A DNA stretch of 64,000 nucleotides from Lineolata rhizophorae (lineage: Eukaryota > Ascomycota > Dothideomycetes > Lineolatales > Lineolataceae). The translations under genes and the position numbers were made by a program. The notes beneath the pieces are model-generated. The model ran no database searches. It saw nothing but the letters and a program-made list of their open reading frames with translations, and was not told where the DNA came from. Shown piece after piece: positions 12,587 through 24,542 of this stretch. The DNA lies in NCBI GenBank assembly GCA_010093515.1, contig MU001681.1:725881-789880 (forward strand), read 5' to 3'. Numbering within the stretch: position 1 is the stretch's first letter; each line of letters opens with the position of its first letter.

Positions 12587-14459
12587 TGCGGACGCGACGG
12601 CGGCCTCGATGCGGATGGGTTGAAGGGACGAAGCTTTCGAACGTCGACAGCTTCAGGCGATTTGCGGGATGCGGCCCTTGCAAGCATCGGCGCGCTAGCC
12701 TCGCGTGGCTGTGCGTGTGGCTTGCCCTTCTCATACGCCACACTAGTCACTCTAAACTTCGAATTAATTTATTTCGAAACTGAAAATTTTGCTATATTTG
12801 AGGAACGCCTCATTGGAACAGTTGCAACTACTATCGTGGATTATTTCAAGTCTAGTCCCCATTGGACATGGCTATTGTTGTGTTCATAATCTTCTTCAGC
12901 GGGTACATAACTTCCCAGCCCAATAATTCTACATGTCGAGCTCTTCTAGATAATGTACGAGACAACAACCGCGGTAAACCTACAAGGAACGAGTATTTTC
13001 AAGCACTTGCCTGGTCAAGCGCAGCTATAAGCGGAATTCGCAATAGCGATTGAGTAGTCGGTATCGAAGCTAGTTGAGGAGATTTGCTCTGGCAAGGCTG
13101 AAGGTGGTCCAGAAAGTTAAACATATTCGTACTAATGCAGCTACATGGGCAAAAGCTTACGAAGTAAAGGTCGTAAGGGATTACGGCTTAAGGTGACTTA
13201 CTTCCTGTAGGATCGCCGTGAAGTGGAGGATCTGTCTCCCGGACAGTCGTCGCAACTGAACGCGTCGAGTCTCCCGCAGAGCTTGTGGTTGTGCCGCCTG
13301 TGCATGAGCGAGGAGTAGTTCCGGGTTCGTAACCAGCTTTCGAGCAGTAGTTCATATATGGATCCATTTATGGCCTTGGCTCCGAAGGTGGTGCTCCAAA
13401 TACCGCCTGCAAAAAAAATCCGTTGCGAAGAGCCCGACAGCCGAATTAAAATAGAAGAAGAAAAAGAAAAGAAAGGTCCGTATCTCAGCTCACCAACTCA
13501 TGAAGAATACCTCCATGTCCCAACGGTATATCTAGTTCTGATGTTGGAGTCAAATCCCAAGTAAAGGGCCCCAACGCGCATTCACTGCTGCTTTGTACGA
13601 AGTCAAAAAAGCCAACAACGCAAGGCCAACAACCCAAACTCCCAAACTAGCACTCCACTTAACCTTCCCAGCTCAGCATAACATAATTCCGCATCCCTCA
13701 CCTCATCAACAGCATTCTCGATCCTCGATTCTCACGTCGAGCATTCTCTGCCGGCCGCCACGTTAGTAAGGCTGTGGAACCAAGCACTGCCAAGCCGGCT
13801 CGCCCGTCCGTTTCCGGGGTAGAGTAAATCAGTAGCGCAGGCCTCGACGCCAGTAGGCAAGTCTCAGGGCCGATTTACGTTTCACATGGCAGGCATATCT
13901 GTGGGCGCGTTCACTTGGCTTATCGTGTAGGCGTCGTCCTCACAGCTTGGGTGCACAAAAGTCTCGTGTCCACCCGACACACACAAGTACTATCAGTATG
14001 TATCCCTTTTCGTCTAGAGTCCCACCTTATCTTATAGAAAAGCCACACGTCTGAGCTCTCCATGTCCCTCGTGTGCTATGTACGTTTTGCCCAATCAACC
14101 AAATACAAACATGGGGTATACACATGATGCTCCAGCCTAAGTAATAACAACAGGTACAGAACCTAAGAATATACCAGGCCGCGCAAATCGCACCCAAACC
14201 AGCCCGTCCTCGAGCAAGTTTCCACCACCACTTCTCGCGAGCTACGAGTATGAAAATTACGAAAACAAACAAGAGCGCCTAAGTACTCCGCAGGCAATGC
14301 AATAAACGCCACGCTCGTTTTTGTGCGTCCGCTCACGCCAACGCCTCGCCATACGCCGCTTTCCCACTGCTGGTCGGGCACCCTCCTCCCATTATCCACT
14401 CGGGGGTTAAGCGTCATCCTGACCTTTTAGCTTCTCATCTACGGCTGCGCCCATTCATC
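12587..14459. other. Intergenic region with no supportable gene
   Basis: AT-rich 1.9 kb between the uL5m start and the deubiquitinase stop. A minus-strand stretch at about 13190-13410 reads openly behind a T-rich acceptor-like site, but it lacks a start or conserved domain. The part next to 14460 is probably 3' UTR. Confidence 0.55.
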
Positions 14460-17400
14460 TCACATAACAACACACTCCCTCTCTGGCCTCTCACCCTTCC
14501 TATTCTTCCGCCTGCCCATCCCCTGCAACTGATCCGCGCCCAATCTCAACCTGCTCGAGCTCCTCTTATGCCCCCCTTTCTCCTTGTCCCTCTTACTCTT
14601 ACTCCTCGCGACCCGTCCCGCCTTCTCGTCGCCCGGTCCTTGCCCCGTCGCGCCCGACCACGCTTCCTCCCCACCACTCCCCAACAAGCCCTCCCTGCTC
14701 ATCTTCACTGCCAACCTCGACATATTGAATGACAGCCTCGACGCGCTCATACCGCTCCCGGTACCCCCACCGCCGCCACTATCCAGACTTCCCTTCCCCA
14801 CGCTCACCTTGCCCTCCTCAGCCCGCCCGCCACCACCACCACCGCTACTCCCTGGCCTCTCCTCCTTCACTGGACTCCCCTGCCGACTCCTCGCCGCCGA
14901 CCCAACAACCTGACTCTTTGGCCTCGACCTCGACCCGCGCCTCGACCCCGCCGCTGCGCTCAACAAGAACCCACCCCTCCCCCCCGCACTCTCATCCACA
15001 GCCGCCGGCGTCGACGGCGCCGTGTGGGCCTTATGCGCTCCGACGCCGGCGACAGCCGACGCTGATACCGACCCAGAACGCAACGCGCCGAGCGCCTGGG
15101 CTAGCGCGCCATGGCTCTGGCTGTGGAGGTCGAGTTGCGGCACGGATCCCGCATGCCGCGGCGAGAGCCCGGCAGGCGTGTTACCGGCGGCGGCAACGGA
15201 GGGGGAAGCGGTAGCGGCCGCGTCGTCAAGCGTCACGGAGCCGCGCCGCAAGCTTGACGCAGTGGATCGGGAGACCGCGTGCGCGAGGTCGACGCTGTTG
15301 GAGCGCGACCAGTCGACGGCGTCGCTGTTGGATGAGGCTCCCACCGTATGTTGTGGCGCCGCGGCCGCGGCCGCGGCCGCGGACGCCGACGAGTGTGTGC
15401 TCATCGGGGCTAGGTGCGTGGTCGACGGGTGCGCCGTGGCCGGCTCCGTGGGCACCTCGCTGGGGGGCTCCTCGGACCCCGCGAGCTCCGGGTCAGTTTC
15501 GCTGTAGGCGGGTAGGTTCTCGCTGGTGTCGGAGCCGGTGCCGGTGCCGGGCCCGCCGCTGTGGTGGTGCCGGTCGCGCGTATCCCCTAGGGTGTCGTCG
15601 TCGATGGGTTGCACTTGGTAAAAGAGCAGGTAGGGCGATTCGTCGTGGAGCGCCTTTGTGATGTCAACCATCCTAACGCGCTCCTTGGCGAGGTCGTCAA
15701 AAAGGAACCATTTCGGCGGCGAAGGGTCCTCGAGGTGCGTGCTGCTAGCATTGTTGTTCGTATTGCTCCCGGCGCTGCTTGGCCGGTGCTGCTGTTGATC
15801 GGGGGTTTCCAAACTGACGGTGCTAGGTGTCTTGGCGCCTGATAGGTCCTCGTCGCCGCGCACTAGCGCCACGTAGTGTCCGGAATCGACCGACACACCA
15901 CGATGGCACACGACGGACTGGAGCGAAAGCTTGAAGTTGCCGAAGAGTGGGCCGTCATCTTCCATCTTGTCGTCCGAAATGAAGTGGGGGAGACCGATTT
16001 CTAGTGGAATATCGACGTACGTGTCGAGGCGCTTCGGCGTGCCGTTCGGGTTCATCATGTAACGCTTTAGGCAGATCCCGAGCACCGGGCGCTTGGCAGA
16101 GAAATGTGCTGCGACTTGAGCGTCGCTGGTAGGCGCGTTGTCCGTGTACCACGCTTGTAACTATTAGCATTGGATGATTCCGGATAGTCGAGAGCCTAAA
16201 TATCAAAGGGCTCAACGCAACGGCGTAAGGATACGTCAAACTCACGAATTAAGCTGAAGAACTGCCACGCCGGCATCAAGACCTCCTTTCTTGAAAAGTT
16301 GGAGTTCCCCCGTCGTCGAGAAGGCGGTAAATAGCTGTCGTCCCACGCTTTTTTCTCCGACATGTCTGACGAAGTGCGGTATACCATACGTTCGCTGAAG
16401 ATACTATCTGCACGACGCCGGTCCGCCCCTGGCCTGCGTGGAGATGTCGGAGTTGCTGGCGCCGGTGAGCCTGGTCTCGACGTGCCGACCTCCACACTCT
16501 CAATATGTAGAACTTGACCTTTTCCCATTTCCATGGATCTTATCGACTGTGTAGTGTTCCGACGTTGCAACTGGAGGTGCCGCTTAACTTCGATCCTGTT
16601 ATTAAAATATGTCTCTAGGCAGTCCTCCAAAGTGACCGGAGAACCGTCCGGGTTGCCTTCACTCGGAATAGCCACTTCTAGAAGGCGCTCGTTCACAAAC
16701 TTGTGGTCGTCGTGAATATCCTCCTTGCCGGTATGATATATGTCCATCTTGAGAGTGAGTAGAGGTAGCTCGAGCTTGCCCGTAATGAACGTAAACGCCT
16801 CGGATGCATCTTGCTGCATGATTTCGGCCGCTTCGGACCACCCACATCTACTGAGGGCGTTTTGCAGGTGCCGGGTCTGGGTAGAAGGTTTAGTAAGTGC
16901 AAACGTCATTATCCGGGGAAGGGCACCATATCCGTACCACATCCGTTGTAATTAACTTCCCGCCGCGAAGCATGTTCACCCATAGCCGCAACATACCCGC
17001 TAGGTTCTTCCGCGGGTCGTCCGAAAAGTTGTTGTACAACATCCCTTCAAAGCTGTCCAACCTAGCAAACATGGCAAAGAGCAGAGCGTCCAGGTAGCAT
17101 GTCGTCTTTTCCCTATTCTCCGCACCTAGCATTCGGACATTGGTGCTGTATTCCTTCAGGATCCCTTCAGTGGAATCTTCGAACAGGACGAGCAGGTCCA
17201 AGGACTTGTCGACATCTCCCTTGGAGTAGCGCAGCGCATATCTGATGTGCGAATCCGAAAGTGACGTTATACCGAGCGCGGCAAGTCGTTGAGTGATAGT
17301 TTTAACCTACGGAACAGAAACCACCAAAGATCAGCAACTGCCATATTTAGGTTTCTGGAGATGCCTCTCGCCTACGAGCTTGTCCTCGTCCTTCTCCGGC

Positions 17401-17948
17401 TTGTTTCTCGCATCGTCGACATTGAAGACGCCCGGAAAACGGGCGACGGGGGTTCGCGACTGGACCGCGCCATCGGCGCCATAGTTAGCACGTGTTGCAT
17501 AAGCCGTGTAATCAGAGAGAGCCGTCGTCGGGCGTTGCTTCGCGCCGTAAGGGTGGCGGCTTCGGCGACGGCACCCGGGGGGAGAGCGGCAGAAGGCGGC
17601 GCATAACGCGACGGCGACGGACGGACACCGGAATGGCGAGCATCGTCCCGTAGCGGAGGACTCCTCCTCTAGCGGTGCCGGCGACACTATTGCCGAGTCG
17701 CTATGCCACGGCGGCAGGGCCGGAGGAGGCGGCTGATTGGTAGCATCGGGAGCCTCATCTGCCACGGTGGTGCACTCAGACGAATCGCTGTCGCTGTCGC
17801 TGCCGATGCCGGAGCCGCTGCTGGAGGAGTCGTCGCGCAGCCTGGAATAAGAAAACGAACGATGCAGGAAGGGTAGAAATACTTTGCTAGAGTTGCGTTG
17901 GTGTGAACGCTTCTCGCGCCGGCTAAGGAACCGGGAGACGCCGTTCAT
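14460..17948 (-). CDS. Ubiquitin-specific protease (USP) with UBA-like segment and C-terminal CaaX box
   Basis: A cysteine protease that should remove ubiquitin from substrates. Four exons: 17948-17376, 17306-16938, 16876-16246 and 16153-14460, 1088 residues. A Ser/Asp-rich N-terminus leads to RFPGVFNVDDARNKPEKDED. A UBA-like helical segment follows (about residues 192-235: ITQRLAALGI...YSKGDVDKSLDLLV). The Cys box is ENREKTTCYLDALLFAMF (Cys about 261) and the His box HRGVSVDSGHYVALVR (His about 617), followed by WFLFDD. The last 400 residues are low-complexity and basic near the end, closing with ECVVM. CVVM fits a farnesylation CaaX motif, which would anchor the enzyme to membranes (inference). 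The Cys box differs from the classical GNTCYMNS and marks a mould-specific USP group. An alternative 41-nt intron at 17844-17884 was rejected because it breaks the frame. Confidence 0.9.
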
Positions 17949-19619
17949 CCTGGTGGTGGTGGTCGGGCTGGAAGGACGTTGGGCTTGGCCATCAATCCAT
18001 CTGCAGCGGGTGTGGCACGGGAAGGAGAGAAGTCTGCGCGGTCGACGGCAAGGAGGGAAGGCAAAGAGAGTCGGAGGCGGAGGGAGGGAGCGGCCCGCTT
18101 GCTTCCCGCTTGCTGTTCCCACGCGACGAAACAGGCAGGAAGGAGGCTGTCTGTGTCCAGGACACGCCACGCCCTCGCGTCGCAAGGCAGCCGCAAATGG
18201 ACGATGTGCACCGCGCCTTCGCAACGCAGTACGAGGCAAGCAGCACCGCCGACGGTGACGTTGCCGGCCCAAGGCGGACGGCGCGAACAGGATGCCTGGG
18301 GTTGGCGAACTCCCGGTAAACACGAGGGAAGCCAAGACAAGGACAAACTGCTTAGGGATTCGTCAAGAACCAGGAGGCTCGGTAGTAATGATGACAGTCC
18401 GGCCAGGGGATGTAGGCAATTCCAGGTAGCCACCAAGAAAAAAGAGACGGCGTGTTGCCGCGTGGCGGCGGAAAGGGCGATATTGCCGCCCAGACGACAG
18501 TCCCAGAGATTCCCCATTATCCCACATCGGTTCTTGGGCCGGACGCCCAGGGTCCGGCGGGGCGCCCGAGGGGGCGATTTGGGGGGGTTGGGATCGCCAT
18601 CCGCCCTTGTGATTGGGCCGTCGGGCGCCGGGATGCGCAATTCGATCGCGCCTTTCCGTCCAAGTCCCTGGTGCAGAGGCGCGGGGCGCAAAAAGTGGTC
18701 CGGTCCGGACTCTTCTCCTCTTTCTGTCCGGCACGTGTGGACGAACACGTGAACCGGAGAACATCCACCGAAGAGGAGCTCTATGGGGTCCCAGAGTGGA
18801 GACCTCCCATAGCAAGACGGCTCGGAGAGATGTACCCGTACAATTCTTGGCATTTCAATCCAACGAGCAAAACTGGCCGCCTTCGAAGTTTGGGATGGAA
18901 CGTACGTCTTTGCACTGCGAATATTTTGTTCAGTGGTGTCGGTAGAGCTATATACTCACTCCTTTTGGAGGCTACCTAAAACGAATTTCGTTCTTCAATT
19001 TTAGAAAGTCGGAAACACCGTGGTAGGCAATTGATGAACACACACTTTTGATATACTTAAGATGGCCTCAATATTACGTAGAAAATGAACACACTGAAAC
19101 TCTCAAGTACACGCATTTTTCTTATGAAGGCACTATAAGTAAATGATCGTAGGACCTTGAGCCAAGATAACTTCGTATAGCTAGCCCCTAAAATTTTAAC
19201 GGAGGAGACGTTGGACACAGTGTCCGAATCCCAAGTTAGTCATTTGCATAGAATTATGATTTTAAAATCCACCATGTGTTTGCGAGAGCAACTTAACATC
19301 AAAAGCCTTCATCAATCCTATTAGCCTACAGACAAAAGGACACGAGCAAAAAAAACGCCTAGCCTAGATGCAATGCCTCGTGTACCACCGGCAGTCCATC
19401 TTCCACTCGTACCAACTAGGAAAGGCTTCAGTTTTCCAACCGCCTCCGCAATTCACAACGGTCCATGGCCACCCACACCTCCGAAAGAAGAAAGATCCTT
19501 CAAAACGCACGCCCAATTGCTCCAGCGATAAGCGTCCAAACGCCCCAAAGCGAAATCCGCCGAGCCGATCACGCGTCCTCGTCGTCATCGTCACCCCGAG
19601 ACCTTAGCCCCCTAGCGCA
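17949..19619. other. Intergenic region; deubiquitinase promoter, then AT-rich DNA
   Basis: The GC-rich part (17949 to about 18850) is the likely 5' leader and promoter of the USP gene. Long frames there exist in several phases at once, as expected of GC-rich DNA. From about 18900 to 19360 the DNA is AT-rich with no ORFs. The last 250 bases are RVS161 3' flank. Confidence 0.55.
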
Positions 19620-20734
19620 TTAATTAACCGTACCCGCAATGTTCAACTCCCGAATCTCCTGCAGCACCTGCTCGACCCTAGCGTCCAACTGGCCCTGGGC
19701 ATACTGCTCGCGGGTGTCCGCGTCGAGATACTGCTGGACCTGTGCCATGCGGGAGTAAGCCTCGGCGCAGAAGCGGAGCTGGATCTTGACGAGGGCCTCG
19801 AAGGACGGGTCGAGGTACGGCACGCGCATGTCGATGAGCTGGGGGATCTCCTCGGTGAGCTGCGTGTTGAGCTGCTCGTAGGCCTGCTTGGCCATCTCCG
19901 TCTCCTTCTCCGTCCGTGGCAGCTTGGTCACGTCCTTGTCCGGTTTGTTGACTAGCTTCTGCACCTTGGCCCGCAGCGCGTCGTAGTCGAGCATCTTGTG
20001 CTCGCGCTTCGTGATGCAAGCGTTGACATCCGGGAAGTAGGCGCAGAACCGCGAGATGGGCTCGAGCACAGTGGTGCTGGCAGGGTTCAAATATATGGCG
20101 TCAGAAACATGCAAATGTGGTTTCGTTGCTCGCTTCGAGTCATAGCTTACCGATATGGTCCGTCAAGAGCTTTGATCGTCTCGGCGTCAAGATCTTGCAC
20201 CGCCTGCTTGTAGCTGCGGCTGACGCCGTCTCGCGCGCCTGCGTCGCCATAAAAAGCGTCGATCGTTTCAGCGATGCGCATCTGCGAGGCCGTCATGGCG
20301 CGCAGCGAGTCGAGGTAGCCCTTTGCTTCCGACTGCAACTTGTTGGCTGCCGTCTCGAGTACGCGGTAACGGCTATGATCCGAAGGCGATTTCGAGTTCA
20401 TGGTTAGCCTGAAGACAACCCCTTGCAAGCGAGTGGGAAGGAAGAGAAGGTAGGCCCATAGAAGCATACCGTAACTCGGTCTCGAAGTCCCGGTCATTCG
20501 TCTTCTCGACATGACCTATCTCGGCGCCCTTTATCAGCCCTACCACTAAAGCGGCAATTCTCGTCGGTATATGGTGTAATAGGACGAACCGGTCTTCATC
20601 ATAACCTGCGTCGTCGCGCGGTTGACATTCTTCTTGAAGCCTGCACGCCCAATGTTAGCACCGTGCACCTAGACGCCGGACATGCGAGATTCACGCCCTC
20701 GTGGCGTCTGCGCATGCGTACCTGACCATGACAT
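19620..20734 (-). CDS. RVS161: RVS161-type BAR-domain protein
   Basis: A membrane-bending BAR protein of the amphiphysin/endophilin class. In yeast, Rvs161 and Rvs167 form a heterodimer at endocytic vesicle necks. Five exons: 20734-20722 (13 nt, MSWS), 20640-20590, 20515-20470, 20372-20151 and 20076-19620, 262 residues, close to the 265 of yeast. The BAR domain fills the protein: GFKKNVNRATTQVMMKTG, GYLDSLRAMTASQMRIAETI, AIKALDGPYR-type helix end, then FCAYFPDVNACITKREHK and VPYLDPSFEALVKIQLRF. There is no SH3 domain, as in Rvs161 and unlike Rvs167. The tiny first exon is supported by the invariant MSW start and the GTACGC donor. It is divergent from MSW1 with 377 bp between starts. Confidence 0.95.
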
Positions 20735-21111
20735 GTTTGCAGCGGAACTACCGGGATTATACTGCAGGAGCGTGTGGTCTCGAAGGAAAGGACCGCGGGA
20801 GATCGTGCGGTGAAAGCGTTAAGCGGTCGAAGAGAAGGCGGAGAGCGCGTCGGAGTATTATTGGGAGGACCAGCGAGGTCGGGCGGCGAGAAAGTGAATT
20901 GGTGGCACTGGCGCGTGGCTGTGCGCGATGACGATGGCGCCGGTCTTGGCAAAGCCACAACTAGCCTCCCGTTAGCGACTGCGGAACTGGCTTGCTCACT
21001 CTGAGGTCTGTTCTTGATAGCTCGGTAATTGCTGCGCCGGAATCGTTGGGAAATTCTTTTTGACTTTCGCGTTATGACTCTCACGCGCTGACAGCATCAC
21101 AACTTCGAGCA
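20735..21111. promoter_or_regulatory. Shared divergent promoter RVS161 / MSW1
   Basis: 377 bp separate the two start codons, so both genes must be driven from this stretch. It is moderately GC-rich with no clear TATA box. No specific operator can be named from the sequence. Confidence 0.6.
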
Positions 21112-22491
21112 ATGCTCCAACCGCGCCCAGCGGCAGCCATCCGCCGCGTCCGCTCTTTTACAAGAACATCCGTCCGATCCTTTCATCTCACGCGACAATG
21201 CCGGAGCACCGATTCCGCACTCGATTCCTCTCCTAGCGCGACCCAACCAGTGCTGAATTCTCTCTCGACGAAGCGTACAATCTTCTCAGGTATCCAACCG
21301 ACTGGGATCCCGCACCTAGGGAACTACCTCGGCGCGCTGCAGCAATGGGCAAAAATACAAAACGAGTCCGCGCTAGACGCAACACTGCTATTTTGCATTG
21401 TCGACTTGCACGCCATCACGGTGCCGCAAGACCCAGTAGCACTACGTGAGAGTAGGCGGCAGATGCTCGCCTCGCTAATGGCGGTCGGGCTGGACCCGCA
21501 GAGGAGTATACTGTTTTACCAGAGTTCGGTGGGTGAGCCTCGGCTTGGAGATTCAGACGGGTGAAAGCCCAAGGATCTAAAGTGGGATTGGATATGTGCT
21601 TCAATGGTATCGACGGCTGATAGGCTTGGTTATGCTCTTTGATACAGGTCCCGGCGCACGCAGAGCTCATGTGGATACTGAGCTGCCAGGCGTCGGTGGG
21701 GTATCTATCACGCATGACACAGTGGAAGGTTTGTGCCTCCAAGGCAATAATGAGTCCTTGTCGGATGCGCGCCTGATCGTATCTAGAGTAAAATCGGCGT
21801 CGCCGATTCTGCCTCCCTATCGGATCCCGCATCTCGCAAAAAGCTCAAGCTCGGCCTCTTCTCCTATCCCGTCCTACAGACCGCCGACATTGTTCTCTAC
21901 GGTGCAACGCACGTCCCTGTCGGTGCTGACCAGGCCCAACACATCGAATTTGCCCGCGAATGCGCCAACTCGTTCAACCACGTATACGGCCCCGTCCTCG
22001 CCCTGCCGCAAACCATCCTCTCCCCAGCCAAGCGCGTCATGTCACTAGCGAAACCGTCGGCCAAGATGTCCAAGTCGGACCCAGATCCCAAGTCACGCAT
22101 CCTCATCTCCGATTCGCCCGAGACTATATCGGCAAAGCTGCGTGCCGCCCTCACGGACAGCGTGCCCGGGGATGTGTCGTATGACACTGCGGCAAGGCCT
22201 GGGGTGAGCAATTTGCTCGAGATTTTGTGGCATTTGTCGCCGGAGGGGACGTACGAGGGTATAGAGGATGTCGTGAAGGACTGCCAGGGCTTAAGCCTAA
22301 GGGCATTTAAGGAGAAGGTGGCTGGGGTCGCGGAGGTGCATTTGAGGCCGATTAGGAAGAGTTACGAGGAGGCCTATAAAAAGGAAGAGGGCAGAGCGTT
22401 GGATGAGGTTGAGAAGAATGGGGCGGAGAGGGCGAGGGCGGTGGCAGCGAAAACCATGGTCGATGTAAAGCAAGCGATGGGATTGGCATAG
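21112..22491 (+). CDS. MSW1: Mitochondrial tryptophanyl-tRNA synthetase
   Basis: Charges mitochondrial tRNA-Trp with tryptophan using ATP. Three exons: 21112-21528, 21648-21728 and 21787-22491, 400 residues. The N-terminus (about 50 residues) is rich in Arg, Ser and Thr and lacks acids, like a mitochondrial presequence. The class I HIGH-type motif is [13 protein letters not shown]. The Rossmann-fold core continues with [15 protein letters not shown] and [12 protein letters not shown]. The second signature is AKMSKSDPD (KMSKS). The bacterial-like TrpRS core, without the N-terminal extension of the cytosolic enzyme, supports the mitochondrial paralogue. Donor GTGGGT at 21529 was chosen over GTGAGC at 21533 because only the first keeps SS-VPAH in frame. 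Confidence 0.95.
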
Positions 22492-22870
22492 GTCGTTCTT
22501 GTATTTTTATTGTTTCCTTCTGCTTAGGTGAGTGATGTGCAGTTAGTATCTCGGCACTGGCTTAGCATGGCAATGGAGTAGGGAAAAGGGTCTGGGACTG
22601 GGCAGAATATGGACATCCTAGTGTAAATATTTCCTGAGGATTGTATAGCTATAATACCTACCTGAGCATCAAGTCCTCTCTTGTAGATTTGTGCTCTCCA
22701 CTAAGTCCTGTTGTCAACTCCATTTCTCAAGTACCACCTACATGATGCAGTGCATCGAAATCGACGTGCTTAGTTGGTTCTGAGTTCATGTTCTGGGTAC
22801 ACGAACATTCCACGTGGGCCCTCGGCAAAGCCACATTCCGAGTAAACGACATGTTTATTTGTCACGAGAG

Positions 22871-22920
22871 CTTTCAAATAGGGAAATCTTAGCAGTCAAC
22901 GACAAAGAATCGAACGTGGA
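22871..22920. repeat. Diverged direct repeat, copy 1
   Basis: The 16-nt core AAGAATCGAACGTGGA (22905-22920) recurs exactly at 23330-23345. The upstream block CTTTCAAATAGGGAAATCTT resembles ATTTCAAAAGGGGAAACTCG at 23301. The spacing is about 425-430 bp. Confidence 0.5.
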
Positions 22921-23300
22921 CAATTTTTTGTGGTTTAATGTCAGAGGAGCCTCGCGTGGCGATCAATAATGGTCAGCGCAAGACTTATCCTATCGTGACG
23001 ACAAGCGCAAACTTTAATAACTCATGAAGCTCCATTTTGGACATAGGGGGTCCGGAGAACTTTGGAAAATTAAACCTAACCTTCATTAGCTAATCATAAT
23101 GCATCACGAGGACGCTATCTCACCGGACTTTGCGAGCTGCCTCGTTAATTAGTCCCAAATGGTCTAGCCCTCACCTGTTAATCCTAGCCCTAGCTAAGGT
23201 AACGCTCTTAGGTAAATTCGCTGTTCAAGTTGACTCCTGTGATACGTCGACTCAATTTTACCAATCTTTACGGGCTGTCAGACCTCCGGCGAGCACTCGT

Positions 23301-23345
23301 ATTTCAAAAGGGGAAACTCGGCTCTTGTGAAGAATCGAACGTGGA
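23301..23345. repeat. Diverged direct repeat, copy 2
   Basis: Second copy of the repeat at 22871-22920; see that entry. Some differences are C/T transitions. It may be a long-terminal-repeat fragment, but no element ends could be set. Confidence 0.5.
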
Positions 23346-24010
23346 TTGATTTTTCTCTGTTCATGTCATTTTGAGTCGAGCCATAGGTGACGTGAGATGA
23401 GGCTTTTCGCGGAGGGCCCAGCCTGTTGAATAGTAATCCCATCAGCAGCGCCAGTCTCCATCCTCACCTGATCAAAAAAAAAGCGAAAGCCCGGTGGTGT
23501 CGTGGGATTAGGCAATTCCGCATCTTGCGTGAGGGGCTTCGCTAGGAGATGAACGCACGGGCTTGTTTAGTATGGTCATGTGCGTGGGCAAGTCAGCTTT
23601 GGGCCGTGGGCACCAAAAGAAGTCTTTCATTGATCATGAGGGGAGGACAGAACTAAAGGGTGTATCCGGAACGCCTCCTCTCAAGTGATCTGGATCTCAT
23701 CCACGTCATCACTTAGTGCCCGGCCAACAGTACATCAACCCAATTGGTATCTCAGAAGAAGAAAAACGCCCAAGGCAGGACGCAGAAGAGAAGAGCAAAA
23801 GTTTCTTAATCGGAGACTTTCAAAGGCATACAGACAAAACCCAAGAACTCCGCCTGTCCAACCAACCATTTCCCGCCCACCCAACCGTGTGGACCGAGAA
23901 AAAAAATACCAGCGCTTTTGTAGCTCCGCCGACGTCGCAGGCCACATTAGCCACAACAGCGAGGGTCTATACTATATAGGTAACCCCATCGACTGGTGTA
24001 AGCGGGAAGC

Positions 24011-24542
24011 TTAAGCCTTCTCGGTGGTGTCAGGGGGGTTCGAATCGGAGGAACACTTGTTGGGTATGTCACCGAACATCGCCGTGGTCGCGTTGGAGAC
24101 GGCTACGTTCTTCTGACTGGTCTTCGCAAACAAGGTTTGAGGCTTGGACCTAGTACAGCCGGATTGTTTTAGCAATTTAGAAGCGTGGTCTAAATTATGT
24201 GAGCGTGCAACTTACTTCTTCATGGCGTGCTTGGTCTTGAACGCGTTGAGCTTCTGGGTCGCGGGAGACTGGATGTTGTCCGAGGGCGAGATGTAGCTTT
24301 TAAGGGCTCTATTGACGGGATTGTCCTTCCTATTAGAAATAACATTAAGCCATAGATAAGATCGGCTCTATTGTGGGAAGACAAAAGGAATAGCTGGAGC
24401 TGAGGCTACTAGGGACTTACCGGCCGTCCTTGAGCTTGGCGTTGAGCATCTCGCGTTGGTACTCCAATGACTTGGACGGGCTGGCCGGGACGTTGGCATC
24501 ACGGTCGGCGAGAGCCGTGGCATTTGGGCGAGGAGAAGACAT
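24011..24542 (-). CDS. SPO12: Spo12-like mitotic-exit regulator (small spliced gene)
   Basis: Three short exons (24542-24421, 24329-24216 and 24149-24011) encode 124 residues, so no single open frame reveals the gene. Exon 1 starts MSSPRPNATALADRDANVP. Exon 2 carries LKSYISPSDNIQSPATQKLN, which matches the conserved Spo12 family core (pattern S-P-T/S-D-N-x-x-S-P-x-T/S-x-K-L). The two SP sites are potential CDK targets. In yeast, Spo12 and Bns1 act in the FEAR network, promoting Cdc14 release from the nucleolus; that role is inferred. All donors are GTAAGT and all acceptors TAG, and frame is kept throughout. The family call rests on this one motif and on the small size. Confidence 0.78.

Larger units (their letters stand above)
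22492..24010. other. Intergenic region with diverged direct repeat
   Basis: AT-rich 1.5 kb between the MSW1 stop and the Spo12-like gene. It contains a pair of similar segments (22871-22920 and 23301-23345). No ORF with conserved features is seen; the block probably includes a decayed mobile-element fragment. Confidence 0.5.

Noticed and set aside
13190-13410. Minus-strand open stretch behind a T-rich acceptor-like site.
   Set aside because: No start exon, no conserved domain and two frames equally open; a gene cannot be supported.
17844-17884. Candidate 41-nt intron in the USP first exon (GTATTT...TCCAG).
   Set aside because: Removing it shifts the frame to an early stop; the open frame is continuous without it.
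17331-18335. 334-codon frame extending upstream of the chosen USP start.
   Set aside because: The upstream part is Arg/Pro/Ser-rich GC noise with competing frames. The family-like start MNGVSRFLSRREKR at 17948 is preferred.
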